Positions 27,892 through 36,026 of a DNA stretch of 64,000 nucleotides are shown here, one piece after another (the first letter of the stretch is position 1; each line of letters starts with the position of its first letter). Below the pieces are notes generated by a model. The model was not told where the DNA came from, searched no databases, and saw nothing but the letters and a program-made list of their open reading frames with translations. This stretch comes from Pinibacter sp031553495 (GTDB taxonomy: Bacteria; Bacteroidota; Bacteroidia; Chitinophagales; Chitinophagaceae). The DNA is taken from contig JAVBLN010000007.1 in the NCBI GenBank assembly GCA_031553495.1, positions 310,001-374,000 of the forward strand, read 5' to 3'. The position numbers and the translations under genes are program-made.

Positions 27892-28425
27892 TACCACTAT
27901 CAGATTCACTTTTACCTTATCGGAAAGTGTCATACTGCTGCCTCCCACATTATAATCGCGCCTGTTTATTTCAAAATTGCCTTTGAGTATAATACCATTG
28001 CCTTGTGGAGTAGCAGAGAATTTAAAACTAATGGTTTTTGTTACATCTTTTATGGTAAGCCTACCTGTAACAGTATATTCGCCTTTGCCGGCAGAAGTTA
28101 TTTTATCGCTAGCAAAACTAAGTTTTGGAAATTTTTCTACATTGAAAAAGTCCTCTTTGCGAAGATGATTATCTCTGGATTCGTTATCGGTATTTACAGA
28201 TTTCGCTTCTACGTGAACATTAAAAAATGACGATGAAAGATCATTGGGATTGAATGTGATTTGTCCGGCTAAGCCACCAAAAGTGCCATTGAAGGTAATT
28301 CCCATGTTTTTAATACTGAACTTAATTGCAGAAGCACTTGCATCAGGAGTGTATTGCTGAGCAAATGAAAGATTCATGCTTAAGCCCAAAACTAAAAGTG
28401 ATAGTATAAATTGGATTTTTTTCAT
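27883..28425 (-). CDS. YceI family periplasmic lipocalin-like protein
   Basis: About 180 residues with a signal peptide (to about LSFAQ). YceI proteins form an eight-stranded barrel that binds a polyisoprenoid-like molecule; the physiological role is poorly defined. The hallmarks are SAIKFSIKNMGITFNGTFGG near the N-terminus, the NHLRKEDFFNVEKFPKLSFASDK-type segment and the TGRLTIKDVTKTI strand. I prefer the ATG giving MKKIQF; another lies three codons upstream. The final two codons and the stop lie within an arm of the inverted repeat described above. Confidence 0.92.
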   Translation of the reverse strand: MKKIQFILSLLVLGLSMNLSFAQQYTPDASASAIKFSIKNMGITFNGTFGGLAGQITFNPNDLSSSFFNVHVEAKSVNTDNESRDNHLRKEDFFNVEKFPKLSFASDKITSAGKGEYTVTGRLTIKDVTKTISFKFSATPQGNGIILKGNFEINRRDYNVGGSSMTLSDKVKVNLIVVGN

Positions 28426-28556
28426 AATAATCAACTATTTTTTATCGCATGACAATTGTTAGTTTTTTAGAATTTTTATGTCAAAAACGTAAGACGCAAG
28501 TTAATTAATTGCCTGACTAAAAACATGGTCGTTTGTAAAATAATAGTAAAACAAAA

Positions 28557-28586
28557 AAGCCGTTTACAAAATAATGTAAACGGCTT
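28557..28586. terminator. intrinsic terminator hairpin
   Basis: Arms AAGCCGTTTACA and TGTAAACGGCTT with a 6-base loop. On the minus strand it is followed by TTTTTTG, which fits termination of the small DUF2795 gene; a weaker T-rich stretch lies on the plus side. Confidence 0.9.
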
Positions 28587-28615
28587 AATATTTTTTTAAC
28601 GAGGTGTTTTACTCT

Positions 28616-28837
28616 TTAATATTCATCTTCATTAAAGAAAAAGTCTTCCTGGGAAGGATAATCCGGCCATATATCGTCAATGCCCTCATAAATTTCGCCT
28701 TCATCTTCCAATTCCTGGAGATTTTCTACCACCTCTATTGGCGCGCCGCTACGAATGGCATAATCTATAAGCTCATCTTTAGTAGCGGGCCAAGGTGCGT
28801 CTTCCAGATATGATGCTAATTCAAGTGTCCAGAACAT
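28616..28837 (-). CDS. DUF2795 small acidic protein
   Basis: A 73-residue, very acidic cytoplasmic protein with the DUF2795 pattern common in Bacteroidota (FWTLELASYLEDAPWPATKDELIDYAIRSGAP-type opening, then a helix with VVENLQELEDEGEIY). Function is unknown. Size, composition and its own terminator support a real gene. An overlapping plus-strand frame is rejected as a shadow. Confidence 0.88.
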   Translation of the reverse strand: MFWTLELASYLEDAPWPATKDELIDYAIRSGAPIEVVENLQELEDEGEIYEGIDDIWPDYPSQEDFFFNEDEY

Positions 28838-29046
28838 CTTTCTACTTTTTTATTTATAAACGTAAATACAAATTGCTTATTTGTACCTACTCAATTTTTT
28901 CGCAAAAGTAGTGGTTAAAACGGTAATTCCAAATCTGTTTTGTCGGCAGTCATAAAGTTTTTATTAATATTGCTTTGTGTGTCTGAAAACAGTGAGATTT
29001 CGCTCTTTTGGAATTCAATTTATTTAATACAAACACCCATTCAATT

Positions 29047-29700
29047 ATGCTTATTGCAAGGGACATTCATAAAAAATACGGTAATCTGGAAGTGCTGAAA
29101 GGCGTAGACGTAAGCATACACACAGGTGAAATAGTTAGTATCGTTGGCTCCTCCGGTGCAGGAAAAAGCACATTATTGCATATTCTTGGTACACTGGATC
29201 AGCCCGATAGCGGATCTGTGGAATTGGAGGGCAATATTTATCACAAACTTTCAGGTAAAAAACTGGCTAATTTCCGCAACTCGAACATTGGTTTTGTTTT
29301 TCAGTTTCACCATTTATTACCCGAATTTTCCGCTATAGAAAATATCTGCATTCCCGGTTGGATTGCAGGCCGAAAGAAAAAAGAAGTCGCAGACCGGGCA
29401 TTGGAATTGTTACATCTTTTAGGAATTGATAACCGGAAGGATAATAAACCACAAGCTCTCTCAGGCGGCGAGCAGCAGCGTGTGGCTGTTGCCAGGGCGC
29501 TGATCAATAATCCTAAAATTGTTTTCGCAGATGAGCCTACGGGTAATCTCGATTCTATAAACGCCAGGGAACTTCACCAGCTTTTTTTTGATTTACGCAA
29601 ACAGTTTAACCAAACCTTCCTTATCGTTACCCATAACGAAGAACTGGCAAAAATGAGCGACCGCATTTTGCATATGAAAGACGGGAAAATGCTTGTTTAA
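29047..29700 (+). CDS. LolD-like ABC transporter ATP-binding protein
   Basis: A 217-residue ABC ATPase of the LolD/MacB group. It has Walker A GSSGAGKST (residues 34-42), Q-loop FVFQFHHLLPEF, signature LSGGEQQRVAVARAL, Walker B IVFADEPTGNLDS and switch His in LIVTHNEEL. LolD powers lipoprotein release from the inner membrane; the LPEF after the Q-loop is a feature shared with LolD, but no LolC/E permease is nearby, so the substrate is inferred. I start at the internal ATG (MLIARDIHKKYG); an upstream ATG would add 13 non-family residues. Confidence 0.88.
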   Translation: MLIARDIHKKYGNLEVLKGVDVSIHTGEIVSIVGSSGAGKSTLLHILGTLDQPDSGSVELEGNIYHKLSGKKLANFRNSNIGFVFQFHHLLPEFSAIENICIPGWIAGRKKKEVADRALELLHLLGIDNRKDNKPQALSGGEQQRVAVARALINNPKIVFADEPTGNLDSINARELHQLFFDLRKQFNQTFLIVTHNEELAKMSDRILHMKDGKMLV

Positions 29701-29758
29701 TTTGAAAATGTGCTAATTATGTTATGTTCCTTGTGGTTTTAAAAAAACTCATCGGTGT

Positions 29759-30322
29759 CTAGTTCGTCCTCGGTTTCCAGGGTATTTCCGGCACGTGAGT
29801 TATGTGGCCGATATATCTTGCAAGTACAAACAAGAAATCACTAAGGCGGTTGAGATATCTGATTATCCGGGTGTCTATAAACAATTCCTGAGATTGCATA
29901 TTAACACACAATCTTTCAGTTCTGCGGCAAATGCATCTTGCAATGTGTATGTGCGATACCGTTATACTGCCTCCCGGTAAAATGAAATTTTTCATTTCCG
30001 GTAAAATAGTATGCATTCGATCAATCTCTTTTTCCAGCAACTGAATATCTTCATCCTTCAGGTCGGGAATTTTTAAGGAAGGAGCTTTGTCTGGGTCACT
30101 TGCAAGCGAAGAGCCAATGGTGAACAGCCGGTCCTGAATTTCTTTTAGTAATAATTTGCTTTGCTCGTCAGTAATAAGATCATTTACCAAACCAATATAA
30201 GAATTCAATTCATCTACGGTTCCATAAGTTTCTATCCGTATATGAGATTTGGGAACCTTTGTTCCGCCTATTAATGAGGTAGTGCCTTTATCGCCGGTTT
30301 TAGTATAAATTTTTGCAGACAT
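29759..30322 (-). CDS. cob(I)yrinic acid a,c-diamide adenosyltransferase, PduO type
   Basis: A 187-residue enzyme that transfers the adenosyl group of ATP to cob(I)alamin to form coenzyme B12. The PduO-type hallmarks are the N-terminal ATP-binding KIYTKTGDKGTTSLIGG, then TYGTVDELNSYIG, FILPGGS and the helix CICRRTERLCV with RYLNRLSDFLFVLAR. I start at MSAKIYTK; two more N-terminal residues are possible. It converges with the LolD-like gene. No other cobalamin gene lies in the window. Confidence 0.95.
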   Translation of the reverse strand: MSAKIYTKTGDKGTTSLIGGTKVPKSHIRIETYGTVDELNSYIGLVNDLITDEQSKLLLKEIQDRLFTIGSSLASDPDKAPSLKIPDLKDEDIQLLEKEIDRMHTILPEMKNFILPGGSITVSHIHIARCICRRTERLCVNMQSQELFIDTRIIRYLNRLSDFLFVLARYIGHITHVPEIPWKPRTN

Positions 30323-30484
30323 ACACAAATAATTGAATGATTAAATTATTGGATCATTGAATGGTTGTACGAAACGCTGAGCTTTCTATAGAAAAGGATT
30401 TTGTAAGGCGATGAATATTTTACTACTGTATAATGGCAAAGCAAAGTTCAAAGAGAACTAGCACACTAATTGTTTGAGATGATA

Positions 30485-30561
30485 TTTTTGGTACCGGCGG
30501 CGGTATTTCATGGCATCATCGTTGCGTCGCATTCCGTTCGTCTGTAGTAATTCTATTCATC
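30485..30561 (+). repeat. dispersed repeat copy 8, class B, forward
   Basis: Class B copy: GGTACCGGCGGCGG, TATTTCATGGCATCATCG, TTGCGTCGCATTCCG, then CTGTAGTAATTCTATTCATC. It is followed by TTTAAAATATTCAGGCTTG and the hairpin at 30591-30625, in the same order as around copy 4 (read on the opposite strand). Together they form a composite unit. It is paired with inverted class A copy 9. Confidence 0.9.
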
Positions 30562-30590
30562 AATTTAAAATATTCAGGCTTGTTGTTAGC

Positions 30591-30625
30591 CATATGTCCT
30601 ACACCTCAAAGGTGTAGGACATATG
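30591..30625. repeat. perfect 16-bp hairpin module
   Basis: Arms CATATGTCCTACACCT and AGGTGTAGGACATATG around a CAA loop, with all 16 pairs matching. It is the second copy of the hairpin at 19422-19454. It has no T-run, so it is more likely part of the repeat unit than a terminator. Confidence 0.92.
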
Positions 30626-30727
30626 TGTACAAAATTCTGTCCAGGCACCTTTCCTCTGCTACCTCCCACCGCTGATTTCAGAATTGTTTGACTGTACCAA
30701 AATTCCGCAACCTGTAACTTGCAACCG

Positions 30728-30804
30728 CTCAGTAGCATTACTGCCGTACAAGTGAGTGACACAACGATGCTTAATAGTAGCACTACCGCTGATTTCCAAA
30801 AAAT
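30728..30804 (-). repeat. dispersed repeat copy 9, class A, reverse
   Basis: Plus-strand view: TCAGTAGCATTACTGCCGTAC, core 30750-30769, TAATAGTAGCACTACCGCTG, then an A-run. Left of it is GCAACCTGTAACTTGCAACCG, related to the sequence left of copy 6. The rest of this 564-base gap (30323-30886) is AT-rich word repeats such as ATTGAATGATTAAATTATTG, with no gene. Confidence 0.94.
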
Positions 30805-30886
30805 AATTCTTAGAACTTAGAGACCCCTCAAAACATTGAATAAAAACTATCCTGCAACCTCAATTATTCAATAACTTAATAATTAG

Positions 30887-31597
30887 TTAGTGGTGCATCA
30901 TTAAGGCTTCGGCTATTGGTTTATCCCATTCTACAACGCCATCGCGCAGGCGCACTATGCGATGCGCATATTCTGCGATGTCTTCTTCGTGGGTTACCAG
31001 CACCACGGTGTTTCCGGCTTCCTGTATGGTGTTGAAAACCTCCATAATTTCTTTCGATGTTCTGGAATCCAGGTTTCCGGTGGGCTCATCGGCCAAAATA
31101 ATAGAGGGGTTATTCACCAGTGCCCGTGCTATGGCCACACGTTGTATTTGTCCGCCACTCATTTCGTTTGGCTTGTGATGGCTTCTGTCGGCAAGGCCCA
31201 CTTTTGCCAGCACATCTTTTGCTCTTTCTATTCTTTGCTTTCTTTTCAGCCCGGCATATATAAGAGGAAGCGCCACATTTTCGGCGGCGGTAAGGCGGGG
31301 CAGCAGGTTGAACTGTTGAAACACAAAGCCGATCTCTTTATTTCTCACTTCCGCCAATGCGTCATCGGGCATGGTGCTTACATCGTGACCATTCAGTACA
31401 TATTTTCCGGCAGTAGGGGAGTCCAGGCATCCAAGAATATTCATTAAAGTACTTTTTCCGGATCCGGAGGGGCCCATAAGTGCAACGTATTCATTTTTGA
31501 AAATATTCAGCGAAATTCCATTTAATACGGGAAGAGCGTGTTTTCCCATAAAATAACTTTTCTGGATATTTTCTAAATGAATGATGGATTGACTCAT
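30887..31597 (-). CDS. MacB-like ABC transporter ATP-binding protein
   Basis: A 236-residue ATPase of the MacB/LolD group: Walker A GPSGSGKST (residues 42-50), Q-loop FVFQQFNLLPRL, signature MSGGQIQRVAIARAL, Walker B IILADEPTGNLDS, switch His in LVTHEEDIAEYAHR. Such proteins energise export of lipoproteins, peptides or drugs with a FtsX-like permease; none is next to it. It begins 2 bases after gatC on the same strand, so the two are probably co-transcribed although their jobs look unrelated. Confidence 0.93.
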   Translation of the reverse strand: MSQSIIHLENIQKSYFMGKHALPVLNGISLNIFKNEYVALMGPSGSGKSTLMNILGCLDSPTAGKYVLNGHDVSTMPDDALAEVRNKEIGFVFQQFNLLPRLTAAENVALPLIYAGLKRKQRIERAKDVLAKVGLADRSHHKPNEMSGGQIQRVAIARALVNNPSIILADEPTGNLDSRTSKEIMEVFNTIQEAGNTVVLVTHEEDIAEYAHRIVRLRDGVVEWDKPIAEALMMHH

Positions 31598-31599
31598 AT

Positions 31600-31890
31600 T
31601 TATTTTTGTATAACTTTTGGCACTTTAAAATAGTTTGCATCGGCACGTGGTGCATTTTGCAAAGCTTCATGCTTTGGCATCGAGCCTTTCACAACATCCT
31701 CACGGTAAGCATTGGTTACATTGGTCATGTGCAGCAAAGGCTCGGTTCCGGAAGTGTTTACTTCCTTCAGCTTTTCTACAAAAGCGATCATTTTGCCAAG
31801 GTCTTTTTTTATTTCTTGTGTTTCCTGCTCATTAAAACTGAGCCTGGCTAATGCCGCCAAATCTGCTACTAATTTATCGGTTACTTCCAT
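31600..31890 (-). CDS. gatC: Asp-tRNA(Asn)/Glu-tRNA(Gln) amidotransferase subunit C
   Basis: A 96-residue GatC, the small subunit that stabilises GatA-GatB, which amidates misacylated Glu-tRNA(Gln) or Asp-tRNA(Asn). Typical features are the N-terminal LVADLAALARLSFNEQE, the helix MIAFVEKLKEVNTSGTEPLLH, the loop AYREDVV and the C-terminal ANYFKVPKV. The partners gatA and gatB are not in the window, as is usual when gatC is separate. First gene of a likely two-gene unit. Confidence 0.95.
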   Translation of the reverse strand: MEVTDKLVADLAALARLSFNEQETQEIKKDLGKMIAFVEKLKEVNTSGTEPLLHMTNVTNAYREDVVKGSMPKHEALQNAPRADANYFKVPKVIQK

Positions 31891-31905
31891 ATAAACAAAA
31901 ATAAG

Positions 31906-31982
31906 GGATTTGAAAATGTGGAAATGTAGGAAATGTGAGGAATGAATTTGAAAATGTGCTAATTTGAAAATTTGAAAATGCT
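31906..31982. repeat. left arm of ~75-bp low-complexity inverted repeat
   Basis: Sequence built from words TTTGAAAATGTG, GAAATGTGAGG and GTGCTAATTTG. It matches the reverse complement of 32237-32310 almost throughout, apart from short indels. The two arms enclose about 255 bases containing copy 10 of the dispersed repeat. Shorter arms of the same kind flank copy 13 (about 39370-39385 and 39540-39558). Confidence 0.8.
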
Positions 31983-32013
31983 ATTATGAGGGCGATCATT
32001 ATATGTACAATCA

Positions 32014-32141
32014 CTTTTATACTTTACGCAGCATAAATTTGTACATGAATGCTTAACCTTGCCGAATAGCATTACTACCGTACAAGTGAGTGACACAACG
32101 ATGCTTAATAGTAGCAATACCGCCGGTCCCATAAAAATCAT
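32014..32141 (-). repeat. dispersed repeat copy 10, class A, reverse, with one terminal module
   Basis: Exact reverse core at 32084-32103. On the plus strand it is preceded by ATACTTTACGCAGCATAAAT (32020-32039, a terminal inverted-repeat arm) and TGCTTAACCTTGCCGAATAGC, and followed by CCGCCGGTCCC and an A-run. The other terminal arm is missing and is replaced by ATTGAATTATTG words. It lies between divergent gatC and trpS. Confidence 0.95.
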
Positions 32142-32236
32142 TGAATTATTGAAAGGACCCCGGCATTTTCAAATTCATTTCCACATTCTCACATTAACAA
32201 GGTTTGTTCAAAACAAGAAACAAAACCCATGCACAA

Positions 32237-32310
32237 AGCATTTTCAAATTAGCACATTTTCAAATTTTCAAATTCATTTCACATTCCTCACATTTCCCAC
32301 ATTTTCAAAC
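32237..32310. repeat. right arm of ~75-bp low-complexity inverted repeat
   Basis: Inverted partner of 31906-31982 (words CATTTTCAAATTAGCACATT and CATTCCTCACATTTC). It ends about 25 bases before the trpS ATG, so it probably overlaps the trpS promoter or leader. Confidence 0.8.
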
Positions 32311-32335
32311 TACTCTTTCTTATCTTCGCCCGGTT

Positions 32336-33334
32336 ATGGAAAAAGAAGTTGTTTTAAGTGGTATAAGGCCAACCGGATTTCTTCATTTAGGAAATTATTT
32401 TGGCGCCATGCGCAATTATGTGCGTATGCAGGATAGCTATAATTGCTTTTTTTTCGTGGCCGACTGGCACAGTCTTACTACACATCCCGATACTAAAGAG
32501 CTGGCCGCGAGTGTGCGCCGCGTAATAGCGGAAAATATAGCTTGTGGCCTGGACCCGGATAAAGTTGCTTTTTATGTGCAAAGCCATGTTCCTGAAATAT
32601 CGGAATTATACTTATACCTCAATATGCTTGCCTATAAAGGGGAGCTTGAAAAAACACCTACATTTAAAGATAAAGTGCGGTTGCAGCCCGATAATGTAAA
32701 TGCCGGCTTATTAACATACCCTGTTTTGATGGCGGCAGATATTCTTGTACATCGCGCTACAAAAGTGCCTGTGGGCAAAGATCAGCAGCAGCATGTGGAA
32801 ATTGCACGCAATTATGCTAACCGTTTTAATCACCGGTATGGTGATGTTTTTCCGGAACCGGAAGCGTTCAATTTTGGCGAAGCGCTGGTAAAAGTACCCA
32901 GCCTGGATGGTAAAGGAAAAATGAGTAAGAGTGAAAACCAAATGTCTACGTTATACCTTGCCGATAGCGATGACCTGATTCGCAAAAAAGTTATGAAGGC
33001 GCAAACTGACAGCGGCCCCACTGAACCAAATTCAGTAAAACCCGATTACATAGAAAACATATTTTTGCTGATGAAACTGGTTAGCGCAGAAGATGTACTG
33101 GCAAAATTTGAAAACGATTACAACACCTGTACTATTCGCTATGGCGACATGAAAAAACAATTGGCTGAAGACATGGTGAAATTTATTGCGCCAATTCGTG
33201 AAAAAGCCGAAAGTATTCGCACTGATGAAAAGTATTTAAAAGAAGTAATGGAAAAAGGCGCTGAAAAAGCAGGTAAAAGTGCAAAAGCAACTTTGCAATT
33301 AGTACGCGAACATATGGGGTTGATTTACTATTAA
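32336..33334 (+). CDS. trpS: tryptophan--tRNA ligase
   Basis: A 332-residue class I aminoacyl-tRNA synthetase that charges tRNA-Trp. The HIGH-like motif is HLGN (residues 17-20 in RPTGFLHLGNYFGAM); the KMSKS motif is in GKGKMSKSENQ near residue 195; GKDQQQHVEIARN is the tryptophan-pocket segment. The start is the ATG giving MEKEVVLSGIRPTG; an upstream ATG would add 44 residues translated from the low-complexity repeat and is rejected. Confidence 0.97.
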   Translation: MEKEVVLSGIRPTGFLHLGNYFGAMRNYVRMQDSYNCFFFVADWHSLTTHPDTKELAASVRRVIAENIACGLDPDKVAFYVQSHVPEISELYLYLNMLAYKGELEKTPTFKDKVRLQPDNVNAGLLTYPVLMAADILVHRATKVPVGKDQQQHVEIARNYANRFNHRYGDVFPEPEAFNFGEALVKVPSLDGKGKMSKSENQMSTLYLADSDDLIRKKVMKAQTDSGPTEPNSVKPDYIENIFLLMKLVSAEDVLAKFENDYNTCTIRYGDMKKQLAEDMVKFIAPIREKAESIRTDEKYLKEVMEKGAEKAGKSAKATLQLVREHMGLIYY

Positions 33335-33381
33335 AACCAGGTATCCTATTGAAATAAATCATTGTTTTACATATTTAATTC

Positions 33382-34017
33382 ATGGCTAAAGCAAAAAAAC
33401 CTAAACACATCGCAATTGCGGGAAATATTGGGGCCGGGAAAACCACCCTCACGGAAATGTTGAGCAAACATTACAAGTGGATTCCGCAATTTGAAGACGT
33501 AGATCACAATCCATATCTGAACGATTTTTATGAAGACATGCCAAGGTGGAGCTTCAATTTGCAGATATATTTTTTGAACAGCCGTCTTAACCAACTGCTG
33601 GAAATTCATCACGGCACCGAAACTGTAATACAGGATCGCACCATTTACGAAGATGCCAACATTTTTGCACCAAACCTTCATGAAATGGGATTGATGAATA
33701 AACGCGATTACGATAATTATTACATGTTTTTCCAAACCCTCAAAAGTATGGTGCAGCCGCCGGATCTTTTAATTTATTTACAGGCATCCGTGCCCACGCT
33801 GGTTGCACAAATTCAAAAAAGAGGAAGAGAATATGAAGAAAATATCAGGCTCGATTACCTGAAACGCCTTAATGACTACTACAACAAATGGATAGAAACC
33901 TACAAAGAAGGACCGTTATTGATAATAGATGTCGATAAAAATAAATTTCCCGAAAATGAAGAGCACTTAGGAGAAATTATTAACAAGATAGATTCGCAGT
34001 TATACGGTTTGTTTTAG
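33382..34017 (+). CDS. deoxynucleoside kinase (dAK/dGK type)
   Basis: A 211-residue kinase of the deoxynucleoside salvage family, which phosphorylates deoxynucleosides to monophosphates. It has a P-loop GNIGAGKTT (residues 14-22), the dNK-specific VIQDRTIYEDANIFA motif (DRS-like) and the lid region IQKRGREYEENIRLDYL. Cytoplasmic. The specific nucleoside (adenosine or guanosine type) cannot be decided from sequence alone. It is 47 bases after trpS and is closed by a strong terminator. Confidence 0.93.
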   Translation: MAKAKKPKHIAIAGNIGAGKTTLTEMLSKHYKWIPQFEDVDHNPYLNDFYEDMPRWSFNLQIYFLNSRLNQLLEIHHGTETVIQDRTIYEDANIFAPNLHEMGLMNKRDYDNYYMFFQTLKSMVQPPDLLIYLQASVPTLVAQIQKRGREYEENIRLDYLKRLNDYYNKWIETYKEGPLLIIDVDKNKFPENEEHLGEIINKIDSQLYGLF

Positions 34018-34038
34018 AACTGCATATACTTTATTTTG

Positions 34039-34075
34039 AAAAGCGCCCTTGTTACTTAGAACAGGGCGCTTTTTT
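34039..34075 (+). terminator. intrinsic terminator after deoxynucleoside kinase
   Basis: Arms AAAAGCGCCCTTGTT and AACAGGGCGCTTTT, loop of six bases, followed by T. It ends the trpS-kinase unit. Confidence 0.95.
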
Positions 34076-34190
34076 AATTATTGACTTATTGAGGCTAATT
34101 GATTCTTCAGATCTCCGACTTCTTCAAATTGCCCTCATTCTTCACGTCGTTTTAAACATCAATTCGTTAAATTTGTTTAGAAACCGACAT

Positions 34191-35747
34191 ATGAAAAGAA
34201 TTATTTTATTCATGGCAATGCTCCTTTCAAATGGACTTTTACATGCGCAGGATACAATTCCACCAGACAGATTGTATGGAGATCTTTTTGTGGATGTACA
34301 AATGGGTAAGATATTCCCGGACAGTAAAACATTTGCCGATTGCATAGCTAAACGCGATCCTAAACAAATTGTGGAAGAATATGCCGGTATAAAGAAAAGC
34401 GCATCTCCTGAGTTCTCTTTAAAACGATTTGTAGAAGATAATTTCGAACTGCCACCCGCTTTAAATGAAGCGTATAAAAGCAATGCGAATGTTGATGTGC
34501 AAACGCATATAAAGCAACTGTGGGCATTACTAAAAAGAAATCCCGACAGGCCGGTAGCCTGGAGTTCGCAGTTGCCGCTGCCAAACCCGTATGTAGTACC
34601 GGGTGGAAGGTTTCGCGAAATGTATTATTGGGATTCTTACTTTACCATGCTGGGGCTTGATGCAAACGGCGATGTAGCCATGTTGGAACACCTGGTAAAT
34701 AATTTTTCGTGGCTAATAACCCAGTACGGACACGTTCCAAACGGCACCCGAACATACTACCTAAGCAGATCGCAGCCGCCTTTCTTCTCGCTGATGTTGG
34801 ATTTGCTTGCCAAAAGAATCGGCGATAAAGTGTATGCGGAATATCAGCGACCGTTGCAATACGAATATAGTTACTGGATGGACAGGATTGCTAATACAAA
34901 ACATTTAGTGAAAATGCCGGATGGCAGTGTGCTTAACCGTTATTACGATCAGCTTGAAACACCAAGACCCGAAAGCTACAAAGAAGATGTTGAGTTGTTC
35001 GCAAAGCTGCCTGCCGCCTCAAAAAAAAGTCGTTACAGAAATATACGTTCCGCAGCGGAAAGCGGCTGGGACTTTAGCTCACGCTGGTTCGCAGATGGTA
35101 AAAATTTATCTACTATACAAACCACTAACCTGGTGCCCGTTGATTTGAATTGCCTTCTATATCATCTTGAAGTTACTTTGTCAAAATCGTATAAAGAGAG
35201 CGGCGATTTATTAAGAGCAAATCTGTTTACACAACTTGCGGAAAAGAGGAAAGCCGCCATTAACAAATATTTATACAAGCCTGCCGACGGCTGGTATTAT
35301 GATTACAACATCAGCAGGCATGCATTGAGTAATTCCATGACTATTGCGGGTATTACACCTTTTTATTTTGATTTGCCCGCCAAAGAGCGTATTCAAAAAG
35401 CAGCAGCGATTGTTGAAAAAAAATTTCTGAAAGCCGGTGGGGTGGTAACCACACTGCGAAACAGCGGCCAGCAATGGGATGCCCCAAATGGTTGGGCTCC
35501 CCTGCAATGGATTACTATAAAAGGGTTGGAAAAATATGAGCAGGGCGACCTCGCAAAAGAAATTGCAAAGCGATGGATTTCAATGAACATAAAAGTGTTT
35601 AAAACTACCGGAAAAATGATGGAGAAATACAATGTGGAAAATGTGGATGCACAGGCCGGTGGTGGCGAATATCCCGCACAAGACGGCTTCGGCTGGACAA
35701 ACGGCGTACTGATGAAACTGATAGAAGAATATGGAACGGGGGAATAA
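34191..35747 (+). CDS. treA: periplasmic trehalase, GH37
   Basis: A 518-residue glycoside hydrolase that splits trehalose into two glucoses. A signal peptide (to about GLLHAQ) places it in the periplasm, so it is TreA-like rather than cytoplasmic TreF. Both GH37 signatures are present: PGGRFREMYYWDSYF and QQWDAPNGWAPLQW. The catalytic acid region ESGWDFSSRW and the Gly-rich loop AGGGEYPAQDGFGWTNG are intact. I use the ATG at MKRIILF; an upstream ATG would put 34 residues before the signal peptide. Alone, with no sugar-uptake genes around it. Confidence 0.95.
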   Translation: MKRIILFMAMLLSNGLLHAQDTIPPDRLYGDLFVDVQMGKIFPDSKTFADCIAKRDPKQIVEEYAGIKKSASPEFSLKRFVEDNFELPPALNEAYKSNANVDVQTHIKQLWALLKRNPDRPVAWSSQLPLPNPYVVPGGRFREMYYWDSYFTMLGLDANGDVAMLEHLVNNFSWLITQYGHVPNGTRTYYLSRSQPPFFSLMLDLLAKRIGDKVYAEYQRPLQYEYSYWMDRIANTKHLVKMPDGSVLNRYYDQLETPRPESYKEDVELFAKLPAASKKSRYRNIRSAAESGWDFSSRWFADGKNLSTIQTTNLVPVDLNCLLYHLEVTLSKSYKESGDLLRANLFTQLAEKRKAAINKYLYKPADGWYYDYNISRHALSNSMTIAGITPFYFDLPAKERIQKAAAIVEKKFLKAGGVVTTLRNSGQQWDAPNGWAPLQWITIKGLEKYEQGDLAKEIAKRWISMNIKVFKTTGKMMEKYNVENVDAQAGGGEYPAQDGFGWTNGVLMKLIEEYGTGE

Positions 35748-35827
35748 TTACTCTGGATTTGAGATTTGAAATTTGAAATTTGAAATGTTTTTAATTGTTA
35801 TACGCTGTATTATGATTGAGATTTTAT

Positions 35828-35907
35828 TTTTTGGGGACGGGCGGTAGTGCTACTATTAAGCATCGTTGTGTCACTCACTTGTGCGGTAGGAACTTTAGTG
35901 GGCGGTT
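35828..35907 (+). repeat. dispersed repeat copy 11, class A, forward
   Basis: Core 35861-35880 exact, left side GGACGGGCGGTAGTGCTAC, right side GTGCGGTAGGAACTTTAGTG then GGCGG, the alternative right end shared with copies 3 and 22. It is preceded by TTTGAAATTTGAAATTTG words (35758-35785) and lies between convergent trehalase and DUF922 genes. Confidence 0.94.
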
Positions 35908-36026
35908 AGCAACGAGCAATAGAGAAATCAGAGGTCGGGTTGCTAATTTGAGAAGGCTATATGAAATTAGTTGTTATTAATGAGTTGAGAATTGTAACTC
36001 AATAACTAAATGATTTGATGTCCGGC

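Noticed and set aside
30591..30625. Rho-independent terminator
   Set aside because: The stem is perfect, but there is no T-run on either side, and the same hairpin occurs beside another class B repeat, so it belongs to the repeat unit.
32204..32335. N-terminal extension of trpS
   Set aside because: The 44 extra residues are translated from low-complexity repeat DNA, and the TrpS family begins at the ATG at 32336.
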